DNA from: Gammaproteobacteria bacterium
GTDB taxonomy: Bacteria; Pseudomonadota; Gammaproteobacteria; Pseudomonadales; Balneatricaceae
Direction of reading: 5' to 3'
NCBI GenBank assembly: GCA_030748435.1
Contig: JASMLZ010000003.1
Coordinates: 1 to 47,096 of the forward strand
DNA: 47,096 nucleotides
Part shown: in pieces, positions 17,667 through 26,560 of the stretch
Position numbering within the stretch: position 1 is the stretch's first letter
Layout: the number at the start of each line of letters is the position of its first letter
Translations under genes and position numbers: made by a program
The notes under the pieces: generated by a model
What the model saw: the letters and a program-made list of their open reading frames with translations, nothing else
Database searches by the model: none
Told to the model about the DNA's origin: nothing

Positions 17667-18269
17667 ATGCAAAGAAATTTAATGGCCATTTTACGTGGTG
17701 TGCAACCTGCAGAAGTGGTTGCTATTGGTAATGGGTTAGTGGCAGCGGGTATCACCCAAATAGAAGTACCCTTGAACTCACCCAATGCCTGTGACAGCAT
17801 CGCCTTGCTAGTTCAACAACTTGGTGGTAAAGCCAGTGTGGGGGCGGGCACGGTTACCTCGGTAGCCGAGGTGCAGGCGGTATGCCAGGCAGGCGGGCAG
17901 TTTGTTGTTTCGCCTAATTGCGATGTTGATGTTATTGCTGTTACCAAAGACATGGGGATGGCATCCTATCCGGGAGTTATGACCCCTACTGAATGTTTTG
18001 CTGCCCTTAATGCTGGTGCCGATGTGTTAAAGCTGTTCCCGGCCTTTATGTTGGGTGTGGCAGGCTTTAAAGCCATTAATGCGGTACTACCTAAAGGTAC
18101 CCAGTGTTATGCCGTTGGGGGTATTGACGGCATTGACTTTGCTGGCTGGCTTCAAGCAGGTATAGCCGGTTTTGGTTTGGCTTCAAACTTGTACCAGCCA
18201 GGTGCCAGTGCCGAGCAGGTGGTTGCCAGAGCTGAGTTGCTGGTGCAGGCTTGGGATAATAATTTGTAG
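17667..18269 (+). CDS. dgoA: 2-dehydro-3-deoxy-6-phosphogalactonate aldolase (DgoA)
   Basis: This class I aldolase splits 2-keto-3-deoxy-6-phosphogalactonate into pyruvate and glyceraldehyde-3-phosphate. The 200-aa protein has the KDPG/KDPGal aldolase fold. It starts with MAILRGVQPAEV, has the general-base Glu33 in QIEVPLNSPN and the Schiff-base Lys122 in DVLKLFPA. The phosphate-binding part is the GGID/GFGLASNLY region near the C-terminus. The gene follows dgoK by 2 nt. Its TAG stop lies inside the GTAGG head of a REP element. Confidence 0.93.
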   Translation: MQRNLMAILRGVQPAEVVAIGNGLVAAGITQIEVPLNSPNACDSIALLVQQLGGKASVGAGTVTSVAEVQAVCQAGGQFVVSPNCDVDVIAVTKDMGMASYPGVMTPTECFAALNAGADVLKLFPAFMLGVAGFKAINAVLPKGTQCYAVGGIDGIDFAGWLQAGIAGFGLASNLYQPGASAEQVVARAELLVQAWDNNL

Positions 18270-18328
18270 GCCGGGCTTTAGCCCGACACGATAGCGTATG
18301 GCAATGTCGGCATAAATGCCGACCTACA
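18266..18328. repeat. REP doublet (two inverted GTAGG-headed palindromes)
   Basis: On the plus strand, GTAGG at 18266-18270 precedes the hairpin CGGGCTTTAGCCCG (18272-18285). On the minus strand, GTAGG (complement of 18322-18326) precedes the perfect hairpin GTCGGCAT-TT-ATGCCGAC (18306-18323). Two head-to-head units, each with a GTAG tetranucleotide and a G/C-rich palindrome, match REP sequences mobilised by RAYT transposases. It sits between dgoA and the lactonase gene and may also stabilise or attenuate the mRNA. Confidence 0.65.
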
Positions 18329-18339
18329 GGTAAACACTA

Positions 18340-19182
18340 ATGCAAGTATTTGACGAGCGTGTATGTGAATTGGGTGAAGGGCCTTTATGGCACCCTTTGC
18401 AACAGCGTTGGTATTGGTTTGATATTCTTAATAGTCGCCTATTAGCCAAGGGTGAGCTTGGCCAGTTTGCATGGCAGTTTGACGAAATGGTGTCAGCAGC
18501 AGGCTGGGTAGATGTTGAAAACCTGTTAATTGCCAGTGAAACCCAATTATTGCTATTCAACACCCGCACTGCTGCCAAACGACACCTTGTGGCTTTGGAA
18601 GCCGACAATCCTGTTACCCGTTCCAACGATGGCCGCGCCGATCCTTGGGGTGGTTTCTGGATAGGTACCATGGGCAAGCAGGCCGAAGCTGGTGCCGGCG
18701 CCATTTATCGTTACTATAAGGGCCAGCTAAGCAAGCTGTTCAGTAATATCACCATTAGCAATGCCATCTGCTTTAGACACGATAAATCCTGTGCCTATTT
18801 CACCGATACGTCGACCCAGAAAATTATGCAGCAACCTTTGGATAGTGAGGGCTGGCCATTGGGCGATGCCAGTGTGTGGGTGGACTTGAGTGGTACGGAG
18901 TTTCATCCCGATGGGGCCGTGGTAGACGCTGACAACCACCTATGGAATGCCCAGTGGGGCGCATCTCGGGTAGCTAGATACACGCCTGATGGTGTGTTTG
19001 AAAAAAGCACCAGCGTAGGTGCTACACAGGCCAGTTGCCCCGCCTTTGGTGGAGCAGATCTAGATCAGTTGCTAGTGACCACCGCTGCGGTGAATACAGG
19101 GGCTGAAGACCCCTTGGCTGGACAGACATTTTTGGCAGCTAGCCCCCTAGTTGGGCATGCCGAATACCAAGTACAGCTCTAA
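18340..19182 (+). CDS. SMP-30/gluconolactonase family sugar lactonase, probable galactonolactonase
   Basis: This 280-aa six-bladed beta-propeller should hydrolyse D-galactonolactone to D-galactonate, between the dehydrogenase and dehydratase steps. Divalent metal ligands expected in this family are visible: Glu13 in ELGEGPLWH, Asn in TRSNDGRADPWGGFWIGTMG, Asn in ISNAICF and Asp in EFHPDGAVVDADNHLWNAQW. No signal peptide is seen, so it acts in the cytoplasm. It follows dgoA after the REP doublet and precedes the beta-galactosidase by 27 nt. The lactone specificity is inferred from the operon. Confidence 0.88.
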   Translation: MQVFDERVCELGEGPLWHPLQQRWYWFDILNSRLLAKGELGQFAWQFDEMVSAAGWVDVENLLIASETQLLLFNTRTAAKRHLVALEADNPVTRSNDGRADPWGGFWIGTMGKQAEAGAGAIYRYYKGQLSKLFSNITISNAICFRHDKSCAYFTDTSTQKIMQQPLDSEGWPLGDASVWVDLSGTEFHPDGAVVDADNHLWNAQWGASRVARYTPDGVFEKSTSVGATQASCPAFGGADLDQLLVTTAAVNTGAEDPLAGQTFLAASPLVGHAEYQVQL

Positions 19183-19209
19183 CACCCAGAATGTACAAAA
19201 GGGCAGATT

Positions 19210-21123
19210 ATGCATAGACAGTTAGGTACCTGTTATTACCCCGAGCACTGGCCACGGGAGCAGTGGCAGCAAGATGCACAGCGCATGGCTGAATTAGGCC
19301 TTAGTTGGGTACGGATAGGTGAGTTTTCCTGGGCGCTTATTGAGCCCAATGAGGGTGAACTGCATTGGCATTGGCTTGATGATGCCATTGAGGTATTGGG
19401 TGCGGCAGGATTAAAAGTCATTTTGGGTACGCCCACGGCTACACCGCCGCGTTGGATGTTGGATAAGCATGCCGATATGCTGGCTTGGGATGAGCAGGGG
19501 CGGCCACGCAAGTTCGGTTCGCGCCGTCATTATTGTTTTAGTCATTTAGGCTACCGTCAGGAAAGTGTACGTATTACCGAGTTAATGGCACAGCGCTATG
19601 GCAACAATCCCCATGTACAGGCCTGGCAGACCGATAACGAATACGGTTGCCACGACACCACCTATTCCTATAGTCCTGCCGCTGCCGCAGGATTTCGTGT
19701 CTGGCTAGAGCAGCGCTATGGCACTATAGACGCCCTAAATGAGGCCTGGGGTAACATATTCTGGTCTATGCAATACCAGAACTTTCAGCAAATCGAACTC
19801 CCAAATCTGACGGTAACCGAAGCTAATCCCGCCCACTGCCTGGATTTTCGCCGTTATAGTTCCGATCAGGTGGTGGCCTTCAATTTAGCTCAATGCGCTA
19901 TGATCCGCCGCTATTGCAAGGCGCCAATTAGTCATAACTATATGGGCAGGATTACCGATTTTGACCACTTTAAGGTGGCCGCGGATTTGGACTTCGTTAC
20001 CTGGGACAGTTATCCCTTGGGCTTTTTAGAAGATCGGGTAGGCGCTAATTGCGAGCGTCAAGTCCGCTATGCGCAACAAGGCGACCCGGATTTTCAGGCT
20101 TTTCACCACGACCTGTATCGTGCCATGGGCAAGAATCAGGATGGGGAGCCCCGTTGGTGGGTAATGGAGCAGCAACCAGGACCAGTTAATTGGGCACCCT
20201 TTAACCCAGCCCCGGCAGCAGGTATGGTACGTTTATGGAGCTGGGAGGCTTTTGCTCATGGTGCCGAAGCTGTGTGTTATTTCCGTTGGCGTCAGGCGCC
20301 GTTTGCCCAAGAACAAATGCATTCCGGCATGCGCCTGCCTAATGACCAGCCGGCCCAGTGTTGGCAGGAAATTGAACAGCTTGCGGCAGAACTAAAGCAA
20401 GCAACGCAGGTGACCAATTACCCAGCTGAGGTGGCATTAATATTTGATTATGACGCTGAGTTTGCCTGGGCGGTACAGCCCCATGCACAAGCAAGCAGCT
20501 ATTTTGATTTGGTGTTTGAAAGTTATCGTTGTTTGCGAAAATTGGGCTTGTCAGTCGACATCGTCAGCCCCGATGTTGCTGGTTTTGACGCCTATAAACT
20601 GGTATTAGCGCCAGGGCTAATGACCATGTCAGAGTCGCTAAAGCACAACCTTTTACATACTTCCGCTACGGTATTACTAGGCCCACGCAGTGGGGCGAAA
20701 CAAGAAGTGATGCGTATTCCGCAACAGTTACCCCCGGCTATCGAAGGTGTGGATTTAACGGTTACCCACTGCGAAAGTCTGCGTCCTGATGCACCTATTG
20801 AGTTGCGCAAAGGTGGGTTAATAAAGATCTATCGTGAGCACACAAGGGCTGATATGGATATCATAGAGCAGGCCTTGGACGGCGTGCCCGTGCTGTTACA
20901 GAAGGGTAGCTTCTTCTATCTAGCTGCTTGGCTGGATATGGATGGCTTAGTGCCTATTGTTGAAGAGCTATGTCTGTCTTTAGATATTGATCTGTGCCCT
21001 ATGCCACGTGGTGTGCGGCGCAGACAAACAGCCAATGAATGCTTCTGGTTTAACTATGGTAGCGAAACACAAACTGTGGATGGCATTGAATTAGTGGCTG
21101 GTGCAGTGGTTCGCCAGACTTAA
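19210..21123 (+). CDS. Beta-galactosidase, GH42 family
   Basis: This retaining beta-galactosidase has 637 aa: a TIM barrel (1-390), a trimerisation domain (about 395-600) and a short C-terminal beta domain. The acid/base is Glu144 in WQTDNEYG and the nucleophile is Glu320 in WWVMEQQPG. Opening motifs CYYPEHWPREQW and RIGEFSWALIEPNEG are typical of GH42. No signal peptide is present, so it acts on imported di- or oligosaccharides. As the last gene of the operon, it complements the alpha-galactosidase: one pathway can process both anomeric linkages. GH42 enzymes act on beta-1,3/1,4/1,6-galactosides, and galactosylglycerol is a plausible substrate. Confidence 0.94.
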   Translation: MHRQLGTCYYPEHWPREQWQQDAQRMAELGLSWVRIGEFSWALIEPNEGELHWHWLDDAIEVLGAAGLKVILGTPTATPPRWMLDKHADMLAWDEQGRPRKFGSRRHYCFSHLGYRQESVRITELMAQRYGNNPHVQAWQTDNEYGCHDTTYSYSPAAAAGFRVWLEQRYGTIDALNEAWGNIFWSMQYQNFQQIELPNLTVTEANPAHCLDFRRYSSDQVVAFNLAQCAMIRRYCKAPISHNYMGRITDFDHFKVAADLDFVTWDSYPLGFLEDRVGANCERQVRYAQQGDPDFQAFHHDLYRAMGKNQDGEPRWWVMEQQPGPVNWAPFNPAPAAGMVRLWSWEAFAHGAEAVCYFRWRQAPFAQEQMHSGMRLPNDQPAQCWQEIEQLAAELKQATQVTNYPAEVALIFDYDAEFAWAVQPHAQASSYFDLVFESYRCLRKLGLSVDIVSPDVAGFDAYKLVLAPGLMTMSESLKHNLLHTSATVLLGPRSGAKQEVMRIPQQLPPAIEGVDLTVTHCESLRPDAPIELRKGGLIKIYREHTRADMDIIEQALDGVPVLLQKGSFFYLAAWLDMDGLVPIVEELCLSLDIDLCPMPRGVRRRQTANECFWFNYGSETQTVDGIELVAGAVVRQT

Positions 21124-21135
21124 GTATCAGGAGAG

Positions 21136-21157
21136 GTGGGCCAGGTAGCTGGCCCAC
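21136..21157 (+). terminator. Hairpin after the galactoside operon
   Basis: GTGGGCCA (21136-21143) pairs perfectly with TGGCCCAC (21150-21157) around a 6-nt loop, 12 nt after the GH42 stop. No T-tract follows, so intrinsic termination is uncertain. A second palindrome follows at 21177-21193. The rest of the gap to pncC holds no convincing gene. Confidence 0.4.
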
Positions 21158-21176
21158 AGCGCAAGCATACCAAGGC

Positions 21177-21193
21177 GGCAAGTTTAACTTGCC
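21177..21193. repeat. 17-bp perfect palindrome downstream of the GH42 gene
   Basis: GGCAAGTT-T-AACTTGCC is a perfect inverted repeat with a single-base centre. It may work with the hairpin at 21136-21157 as a 3'-end structure, or be a short repeat. The role is unknown. Confidence 0.35.
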
Positions 21194-21340
21194 TTGATCT
21201 GTGTATGTCGCTAGCCACAACTGAGCCTGAGTGGCACATATATGGCTTCGCCTTGGAACCACAAGCCTGGTCGGATGGGCCACACAAGCTAAGTGTCGCA
21301 AGTGTTAAGCCAAGTCCCGATGAACAGCTAGTGAATATGC

Positions 21341-21369
21341 TTTTGATCTGTTAGATAGAACTCTATAAT
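21341..21369 (+). promoter_or_regulatory. Candidate sigma-70 promoter for pncC
   Basis: A consensus -10 TATAAT (21364-21369) lies about 30 bp before the pncC start, with TTGATC at 21343-21348 as a weak -35 (15-bp spacing). It gives the pncC-recA housekeeping block its own transcription after the accessory operon. Confidence 0.4.
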
Positions 21370-21399
21370 AACTGTAATTCAGCTATTATGGGATCCATC

Positions 21400-21939
21400 A
21401 TGTCTAGCGTTGGCGTTAATCAATCCTTAATCGAGCAATTGGCTCAAGTTTTAGTGCATAAAAACCTATCAGTAGCTACTGCCGAGTCTTGTACAGGTGG
21501 TGGTATCGGCGCGGCCATGACTGCCTTGTCAGGCAGTTCGGCCTGGTTTGCTGGCGGTATAATCAGCTATTCAAATGACGCCAAACAGCATCTTTTGGGG
21601 GTTTCCGAAGCCAGTCTGCTAGAGCAGGGTGCAGTGAGTGAGCAGGTCGTATTGCAGATGGCCCATGGGGCCTGTAAGCAATTGCGAGCGGATCTGGCTG
21701 TGGCGGTTAGCGGTGTGGCTGGCCCAACCGGGGGCAGTGCAGAAAAACCTGTGGGTACGGTCTGGATTGCCTGGGCCTGGCAGGATAGTAAGCATGGTGC
21801 TACCAGCCGGTGTTTTCATTTTTCTGGTGACCGTGGTGCTATACGTCAAGCAACTATAACTGCGGCTTTAAGCGGGCTGATGCGCCAATTGACGCCGGCT
21901 CTGGCTAGAGTCGAACAGGCACCTGAACAAGAAAAATAA
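21400..21939 (+). CDS. pncC: Nicotinamide-nucleotide amidohydrolase PncC (CinA C-terminal domain family)
   Basis: PncC deamidates nicotinamide mononucleotide to nicotinate mononucleotide in NAD recycling. The 179-aa protein is the stand-alone CinA C-terminal domain, without the N-terminal MoaB-like domain. Diagnostic segments are ATAESCTGGGIGAAMT, WFAGGIISYSNDAK, and AVSGVAGPTGGSAEKPVGTVWIAW. The frame opens at 21388, but GGGA just before the ATG at 21400 favours that start. It lies directly upstream of recA, as in many gammaproteobacteria. Confidence 0.9.
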   Translation: MSSVGVNQSLIEQLAQVLVHKNLSVATAESCTGGGIGAAMTALSGSSAWFAGGIISYSNDAKQHLLGVSEASLLEQGAVSEQVVLQMAHGACKQLRADLAVAVSGVAGPTGGSAEKPVGTVWIAWAWQDSKHGATSRCFHFSGDRGAIRQATITAALSGLMRQLTPALARVEQAPEQEK

Positions 21940-21948
21940 AAGAAAACC

Positions 21949-21976
21949 TTGCACTTTTTAATTATTGTGGTTTAAT
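21949..21976 (+). promoter_or_regulatory. recA promoter
   Basis: TTGCAC (21949-21954) and TTTAAT (21971-21976) are separated by 16 bp and sit immediately before two LexA boxes, so LexA binding would cover the start of transcription. Confidence 0.5.
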
Positions 21977-21995
21977 ACTGGACAAATAACCAGTA
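21976..21995 (+). promoter_or_regulatory. LexA (SOS) box 1 of recA
   Basis: TACTGGACAAATAACCAGTA contains CTG-N10-CAG with symmetrical TA flanks, matching the gammaproteobacterial LexA consensus. It overlaps the -10 region. Confidence 0.7.
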
Positions 21996-22014
21996 ACTGT
22001 ATAAGTAACCAGTT
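21995..22014 (+). promoter_or_regulatory. LexA (SOS) box 2 of recA
   Basis: AACTGTATAAGTAACCAGTT is a second CTG-N10-CAG site, offset 19 bp from box 1, about two helical turns. Tandem sites suggest cooperative LexA repression. Confidence 0.7.
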
Positions 22015-22044
22015 GTTGAGAAAATACTACGCGAGGCAATATCC

Positions 22045-23085
22045 ATGGATGCAAACAAACAAAAAGCACTTGATGCTGCTCTGAGTCAAATTGAACGTCA
22101 ATTCGGTAAAGGCGCAGTGATGCGCATGGGTGACCAGCCCCGTGAGGCGATTCCAGCCGTTTCAACCGGTTCTTTAGGGTTGGATATTGCATTGGGCATA
22201 GGCGGCCTGCCATTTGGTCGAATTTGTGAAATCTATGGCCCGGAGTCATCGGGTAAAACCACCTTGACCCTGCAAGTCGTTGCCGAAGCTCAAAAAGCGG
22301 GCAAGACCTGTGCTTTTGTGGATGCTGAGCATGCCCTTGACCCTATTTATGCTGAAAAACTTGGGGTTAATGTTGATGAGCTGCTGGTAAGCCAGCCAGA
22401 TACGGGCGAACAGGCGCTGGAAATCGTTGATATGCTGGTTCGCTCCAATGCTGTTGATGTGATTATTGTTGACTCGGTAGCAGCTTTGACGCCGAAAGCA
22501 GAGATTGAAGGCGAAATGGGTGATTCACATGTTGGTTTGCAAGCCCGTTTGCTGTCGCAGGCCATGCGCAAAATTACCGGTAATATAAAAACGGCCAACT
22601 GTCTGGTCGTGTTTATCAACCAGATCCGTATGAAGATTGGGGTGATGTTTGGCAGCCCAGAAACCACCACAGGGGGTAATGCGCTAAAGTTTTACTCTTC
22701 GGTACGTTTGGACATTCGACGTATTGGGGCGGTAAAAAGTGGTGACGAAGTTGTTGGTAATGAAACGCGCGTCAAGGTGGTAAAAAACAAAGTATCACCG
22801 CCATTTAAGCAGGCCGAGTTTCAGATCCTGTATGGCAAGGGTATATACCGCATGGGTGAAATTATTGATCTTGGTGTTAAACAGGGTCTGGTTGACAAAG
22901 CGGGCGCTTGGTATGCCTACAAAGGAGACAAAATCGGTCAGGGTAAGGCTAATGCTTCCCAGTACCTGATAGATAACCCTGCAGTGGCAGAAGAAATTGA
23001 AGGGCAAATTCGGATGGCTCTGTTGAATGTGCCTAAGGCAGAAGAAGCGGAAGCTGATGATAAGGTAACGCCGTTAACCTTCTAA
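22045..23085 (+). CDS. recA: Recombinase RecA
   Basis: RecA forms ATP-dependent filaments on single-stranded DNA, drives strand exchange and triggers LexA self-cleavage. The 346-aa protein has Walker [10 protein letters not shown] (65-73), Walker [11 protein letters not shown], the L1/L2 DNA-binding loops (segment [21 protein letters not shown], and [21 protein letters not shown] in two parts around residues 193-213), and an acidic C-terminal tail. The tandem LexA boxes upstream support SOS control. recX follows. Confidence 0.98.
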   Translation: MDANKQKALDAALSQIERQFGKGAVMRMGDQPREAIPAVSTGSLGLDIALGIGGLPFGRICEIYGPESSGKTTLTLQVVAEAQKAGKTCAFVDAEHALDPIYAEKLGVNVDELLVSQPDTGEQALEIVDMLVRSNAVDVIIVDSVAALTPKAEIEGEMGDSHVGLQARLLSQAMRKITGNIKTANCLVVFINQIRMKIGVMFGSPETTTGGNALKFYSSVRLDIRRIGAVKSGDEVVGNETRVKVVKNKVSPPFKQAEFQILYGKGIYRMGEIIDLGVKQGLVDKAGAWYAYKGDKIGQGKANASQYLIDNPAVAEEIEGQIRMALLNVPKAEEAEADDKVTPLTF

Positions 23086-23130
23086 GTTGTTGTGATGCCT
23101 AGTCAGTTGGGTGCTTTGTGCGAGTAGGAT

Positions 23131-23664
23131 ATGTTTGAGTCTACAGTTCCATTACCTGCAAGTGAACCTGGGTTGCTGGACCCGGATAGCTCAGAAGCGC
23201 CCCAGCTGTTAGTTCAAGCTCGTGATAGGGCATTGCTCCTGTTGGCCCGGCGTGAGCACTCCCGTTATGAGTTAGTACACAAGCTTAGCCACTATCGAGA
23301 CACTGTGGATCTGGAAGCTTTGCTGGATGAGCTGGTAGAACTTGGCCTACAAAGTGATAGACGCTATGCCAGTGTGCTAGTGCGTTCCAAAGCGCAATCC
23401 GGCTATGGTTTGGCGCGCATACGCCAGTGGGGTAAACAGTATGGTTTATGTCACGAAGATATGTCATTAGCCATTGAGGAGCAGCAGTTCGATTGGTTTG
23501 CAGCTGCCCTGCGACAACGGCAAAAACATTTTGGCGTGATGCCGCCAAGTACCATACAAGATAAGGCCAAACAGATGCGTTATCTTTATAATCGGGGCTT
23601 TTCTCAAGACCAAATCCACTATGCTGTGGATGCTGAAGTAAATACCACTTCAGACATGGTATAA
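23131..23664 (+). CDS. recX: Regulatory protein RecX
   Basis: RecX binds RecA filaments and limits their growth. The 177-aa protein is made of three-helix repeats. The family motif RDRALLLLARREHSRYELVHKL is at about 31-52 (given here only as a landmark), followed by LLDELVELGLQSDRRYA and a C-terminal repeat with YLYNRGFSQDQIHYAVD. It lies 45 nt after recA and is probably co-transcribed with it. The N-terminal 25 residues are not conserved in character and look disordered. The 246-bp gap to alaS contains no gene that I can support. Confidence 0.9.
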   Translation: MFESTVPLPASEPGLLDPDSSEAPQLLVQARDRALLLLARREHSRYELVHKLSHYRDTVDLEALLDELVELGLQSDRRYASVLVRSKAQSGYGLARIRQWGKQYGLCHEDMSLAIEEQQFDWFAAALRQRQKHFGVMPPSTIQDKAKQMRYLYNRGFSQDQIHYAVDAEVNTTSDMV

Positions 23665-23910
23665 AACGCTGACTGTCTGCTTTGCCAATAAAAAATTCCC
23701 GCGGTTTTTTCTGCAACTTGTGTTTTTTCCTCAAGGTGTTGGTTTTTGGCATAAATAGCTTAAAAAATAGACCTAAATAAAGCCTGCTCTATCGCCTGAA
23801 AGGTGCTTCTCGTTATATACTTAGCCTTTTGTCTTTTTCGACTTGGCTGAGCCCTGTGCTATGTGCGTGCAGGATGTAGCCAAACTAATTGCTAACGAGC
23901 GAGAACGAGT

Positions 23911-26520
23911 ATGAAAAGTGCCGAAATCCGACAGGCCTTCCTCGATTACTTCCAACAACAGGGGCACGAGGTAGTACGTAGTAGTTCCCTGATTCCAGGT
24001 AACGATGCGACCCTGTTGTTCACCAATGCCGGCATGGTGCAATTTAAAGATGTCTTTTTAGGTGATGAAAATCGATCCTACAACCGAGCAGTAACGTCGC
24101 AACGTTGTGTGCGTGCCGGTGGTAAGCATAATGACTTGGAAAACGTTGGTTATACCGCTCGACATCATACTTTCTTTGAGATGATGGGTAACTTTAGTTT
24201 TGGTGACTACTTTAAGCGTGATGCGATTAAATTTGCCTGGAACTTTTTGACTGAAGTTTTGGGACTGCCAGAAGAAAAACTCTGGGTGACTGTGCATCAT
24301 TCTGACTCTGAAGCAGAACAGATCTGGTTTGAAGAAATGGGTATTAGCCAGGAACGGTTTTCGCGTTTGGACGAAGACAACTTCTGGTCTATGGGTGATA
24401 CTGGTCCTTGTGGTCCTTGCTCGGAAATATTCTATGACCATGGAGCGGATGTTTGGGGTGGCCCACCGGGTTCTCCGGAAGAAGATGGCGATCGATATAT
24501 TGAAATCTGGAACATGGTATTTATGCAATATAACCGTGGCCCAGATGGCAAGATGGTGCCTTTACCGAAGCAGTCTATAGATACAGGTATGGGTTTAGAA
24601 CGCCTGGCCGCTGTGCTGCAGGGAGTGCATTCAAACTACGAAATCGATATGTTCCAGCACCTTTTGGCAGCCACTGCCAAGGTAGTGGGGACTGATGATA
24701 TGGAGAACAAGTCCCTGCGGGTTATTGCTGATCATATCCGCTCGGTTTCCTTCCTTATCGTTGATGGCGTGCAGCCTTCTAACGAAGGTCGGGGATATGT
24801 GTTACGGCGCATAATGCGTCGGGCCATTCGCCATGGTAATAAAATGGGTGCCAGAGGCAGCTTCTTCCACAAGTTGGTTGCACCCTTGGTGGCAGAAATG
24901 GGTGAGGCTTATCCAGAGCTGACTGAAGCTCAGTCCAGAGTGGAAAAAATCATCCTCAAAGAGGAGCAGCAGTTCGCTAAAACTCTGGATCAGGGTATGC
25001 GTATTTTGGAAACAGATCTACAGCAACTAAAAGGTAAGCAAATTCCCGGTGCCACTATCTTTAAACTATATGATACCTATGGTTTTCCTGTAGATTTGAC
25101 CGGTGATATTGCCCGCGAGCGCGATTTGGAGCTAGATATGGATGGCTTTGAAGCCGCCATGGAGGAGCAGCGCCAAAGAGCTCGTAGTGCCAGTGCTTTT
25201 GTGGTTGATTATAGTCAGTCTTTAAACCTTGCAGGTGAAACACAGTTTAACGGCTATGCTGCGCTCACGGATCAAAGTCAAGTTCTCGCCCTGTTGCAAG
25301 ATGGCGAAGAAATCACCAACGCCAGTGTTGGCAGCAAAGTGCAAGTGGTACTGGCTAATACTGCCTTCTATGCGGAGTCCGGTGGCCAAGTGGGTGATCA
25401 GGGCTCGATTGCCTGGCAGGATGGGAGCATGTTGGTTACTGATACCCAGAAGCAAGGTGGCCACTTTGTACATTACGGTGAAGTTACCCATGGTGAATTA
25501 GCCTTGGGCACTGATGTGACGACTTATGTTGATGCAGATAAACGTCAAGCTTCCGCAGTTAACCATTCTGCCACCCATCTGTTGCATGAGGTTATGCGTC
25601 AGGTGCTGGGAGAACATGTTACTCAGAAAGGATCTTTGGTCAATCCAGATCGCCTGCGTTTTGATTTTTCTCATGGTGAGCCTGTATCGGCTGCTGAAAT
25701 AGCTGAGATAGAGATTCGCGTCAATGCCGAAATCCGCTACAACTCAGCTGTTGAAGCTGCCACTATGGGTCTTGATGAGGCCAAGCAAGCAGGAGCCATG
25801 GCCCTGTTTGGTGAAAAATATGGTGAACAGGTACGTGTCGTCACCATGGGTAGTAAGGTGGATAACAAGCCATTTTCACTTGAACTGTGTGGTGGTACCC
25901 ATGTGCAGCGTACAGGTGACTTAGGCGCCTTTGCTATTGTGGCAGAGTCCGGGATAGCGGCTGGTGTACGCCGTATTGAAGCACTGACCGGGGCCGCCGC
26001 TTCAGCTTGGCTGGCAGCCAATAGCCAAACGGTTGGTACATTGGCGAATATGGTGAAATCTGGGCGTGAGCAGGTAGCTGACAAGATTCAGGGTTTGTTG
26101 GATCGTAATCGCCAGTTAGAGCGTGAACTGGAGCAGTTAAAGGTAAAATTAGCCGCTGCACAGGGAGCGGATCTGATTGATGAAGCTGAACAAATTAATG
26201 GTGTGAAGGTGCTGGTCACTGAATTGCAGGGTGTTGAACCCAAGGCCCTGCGCGATACCATGGATCAATTGCGTAACAAATTAGGTTCAGGTGTTGTTTT
26301 GCTGGCTGTAAAAACAGGCGACAAGGCGAGTATCGTGGCTGGTGTTAGCCAGGATATTGCCGGGCGGGTAAAAGCCGGTGATTTGATTCGTCATACTGCT
26401 GGTCAGATGAATGGCAAAGGTGGTGGTCGGCCGGATATGGCACAAGGTGGCGGTGATGCCGCTATGCTGAATGCGGCGCTACAAAGTGTGAAGCCCTGGT
26501 TGCAGGAAAATTTAACCTAA
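23911..26520 (+). CDS. alaS: Alanine--tRNA ligase
   Basis: AlaRS charges tRNA-Ala and edits mischarged Ser/Gly. The 869-aa protein has the class II catalytic core ([15 protein letters not shown] motif 1, [29 protein letters not shown] motif 3) and a tRNA-recognition helical domain. The editing domain follows, with zinc ligands in [10 protein letters not shown] and [13 protein letters not shown]. The C-terminal C-Ala domain ends in [14 protein letters not shown]. It belongs to the conserved recA-recX-alaS-lysC-csrA order. The ribosome site before the ATG is weak. Confidence 0.98.
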   Translation: MKSAEIRQAFLDYFQQQGHEVVRSSSLIPGNDATLLFTNAGMVQFKDVFLGDENRSYNRAVTSQRCVRAGGKHNDLENVGYTARHHTFFEMMGNFSFGDYFKRDAIKFAWNFLTEVLGLPEEKLWVTVHHSDSEAEQIWFEEMGISQERFSRLDEDNFWSMGDTGPCGPCSEIFYDHGADVWGGPPGSPEEDGDRYIEIWNMVFMQYNRGPDGKMVPLPKQSIDTGMGLERLAAVLQGVHSNYEIDMFQHLLAATAKVVGTDDMENKSLRVIADHIRSVSFLIVDGVQPSNEGRGYVLRRIMRRAIRHGNKMGARGSFFHKLVAPLVAEMGEAYPELTEAQSRVEKIILKEEQQFAKTLDQGMRILETDLQQLKGKQIPGATIFKLYDTYGFPVDLTGDIARERDLELDMDGFEAAMEEQRQRARSASAFVVDYSQSLNLAGETQFNGYAALTDQSQVLALLQDGEEITNASVGSKVQVVLANTAFYAESGGQVGDQGSIAWQDGSMLVTDTQKQGGHFVHYGEVTHGELALGTDVTTYVDADKRQASAVNHSATHLLHEVMRQVLGEHVTQKGSLVNPDRLRFDFSHGEPVSAAEIAEIEIRVNAEIRYNSAVEAATMGLDEAKQAGAMALFGEKYGEQVRVVTMGSKVDNKPFSLELCGGTHVQRTGDLGAFAIVAESGIAAGVRRIEALTGAAASAWLAANSQTVGTLANMVKSGREQVADKIQGLLDRNRQLERELEQLKVKLAAAQGADLIDEAEQINGVKVLVTELQGVEPKALRDTMDQLRNKLGSGVVLLAVKTGDKASIVAGVSQDIAGRVKAGDLIRHTAGQMNGKGGGRPDMAQGGGDAAMLNAALQSVKPWLQENLT

Positions 26521-26560
26521 TCTTTGCCCCCAAATATTAGTAACAAGGTAAGTTAAACCA

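Noticed and set aside
21136-21354. 72-codon plus-strand ORF in the GH42-pncC gap
   Set aside because: It begins inside a hairpin, lacks a ribosome site, and its product has no recognisable pattern.
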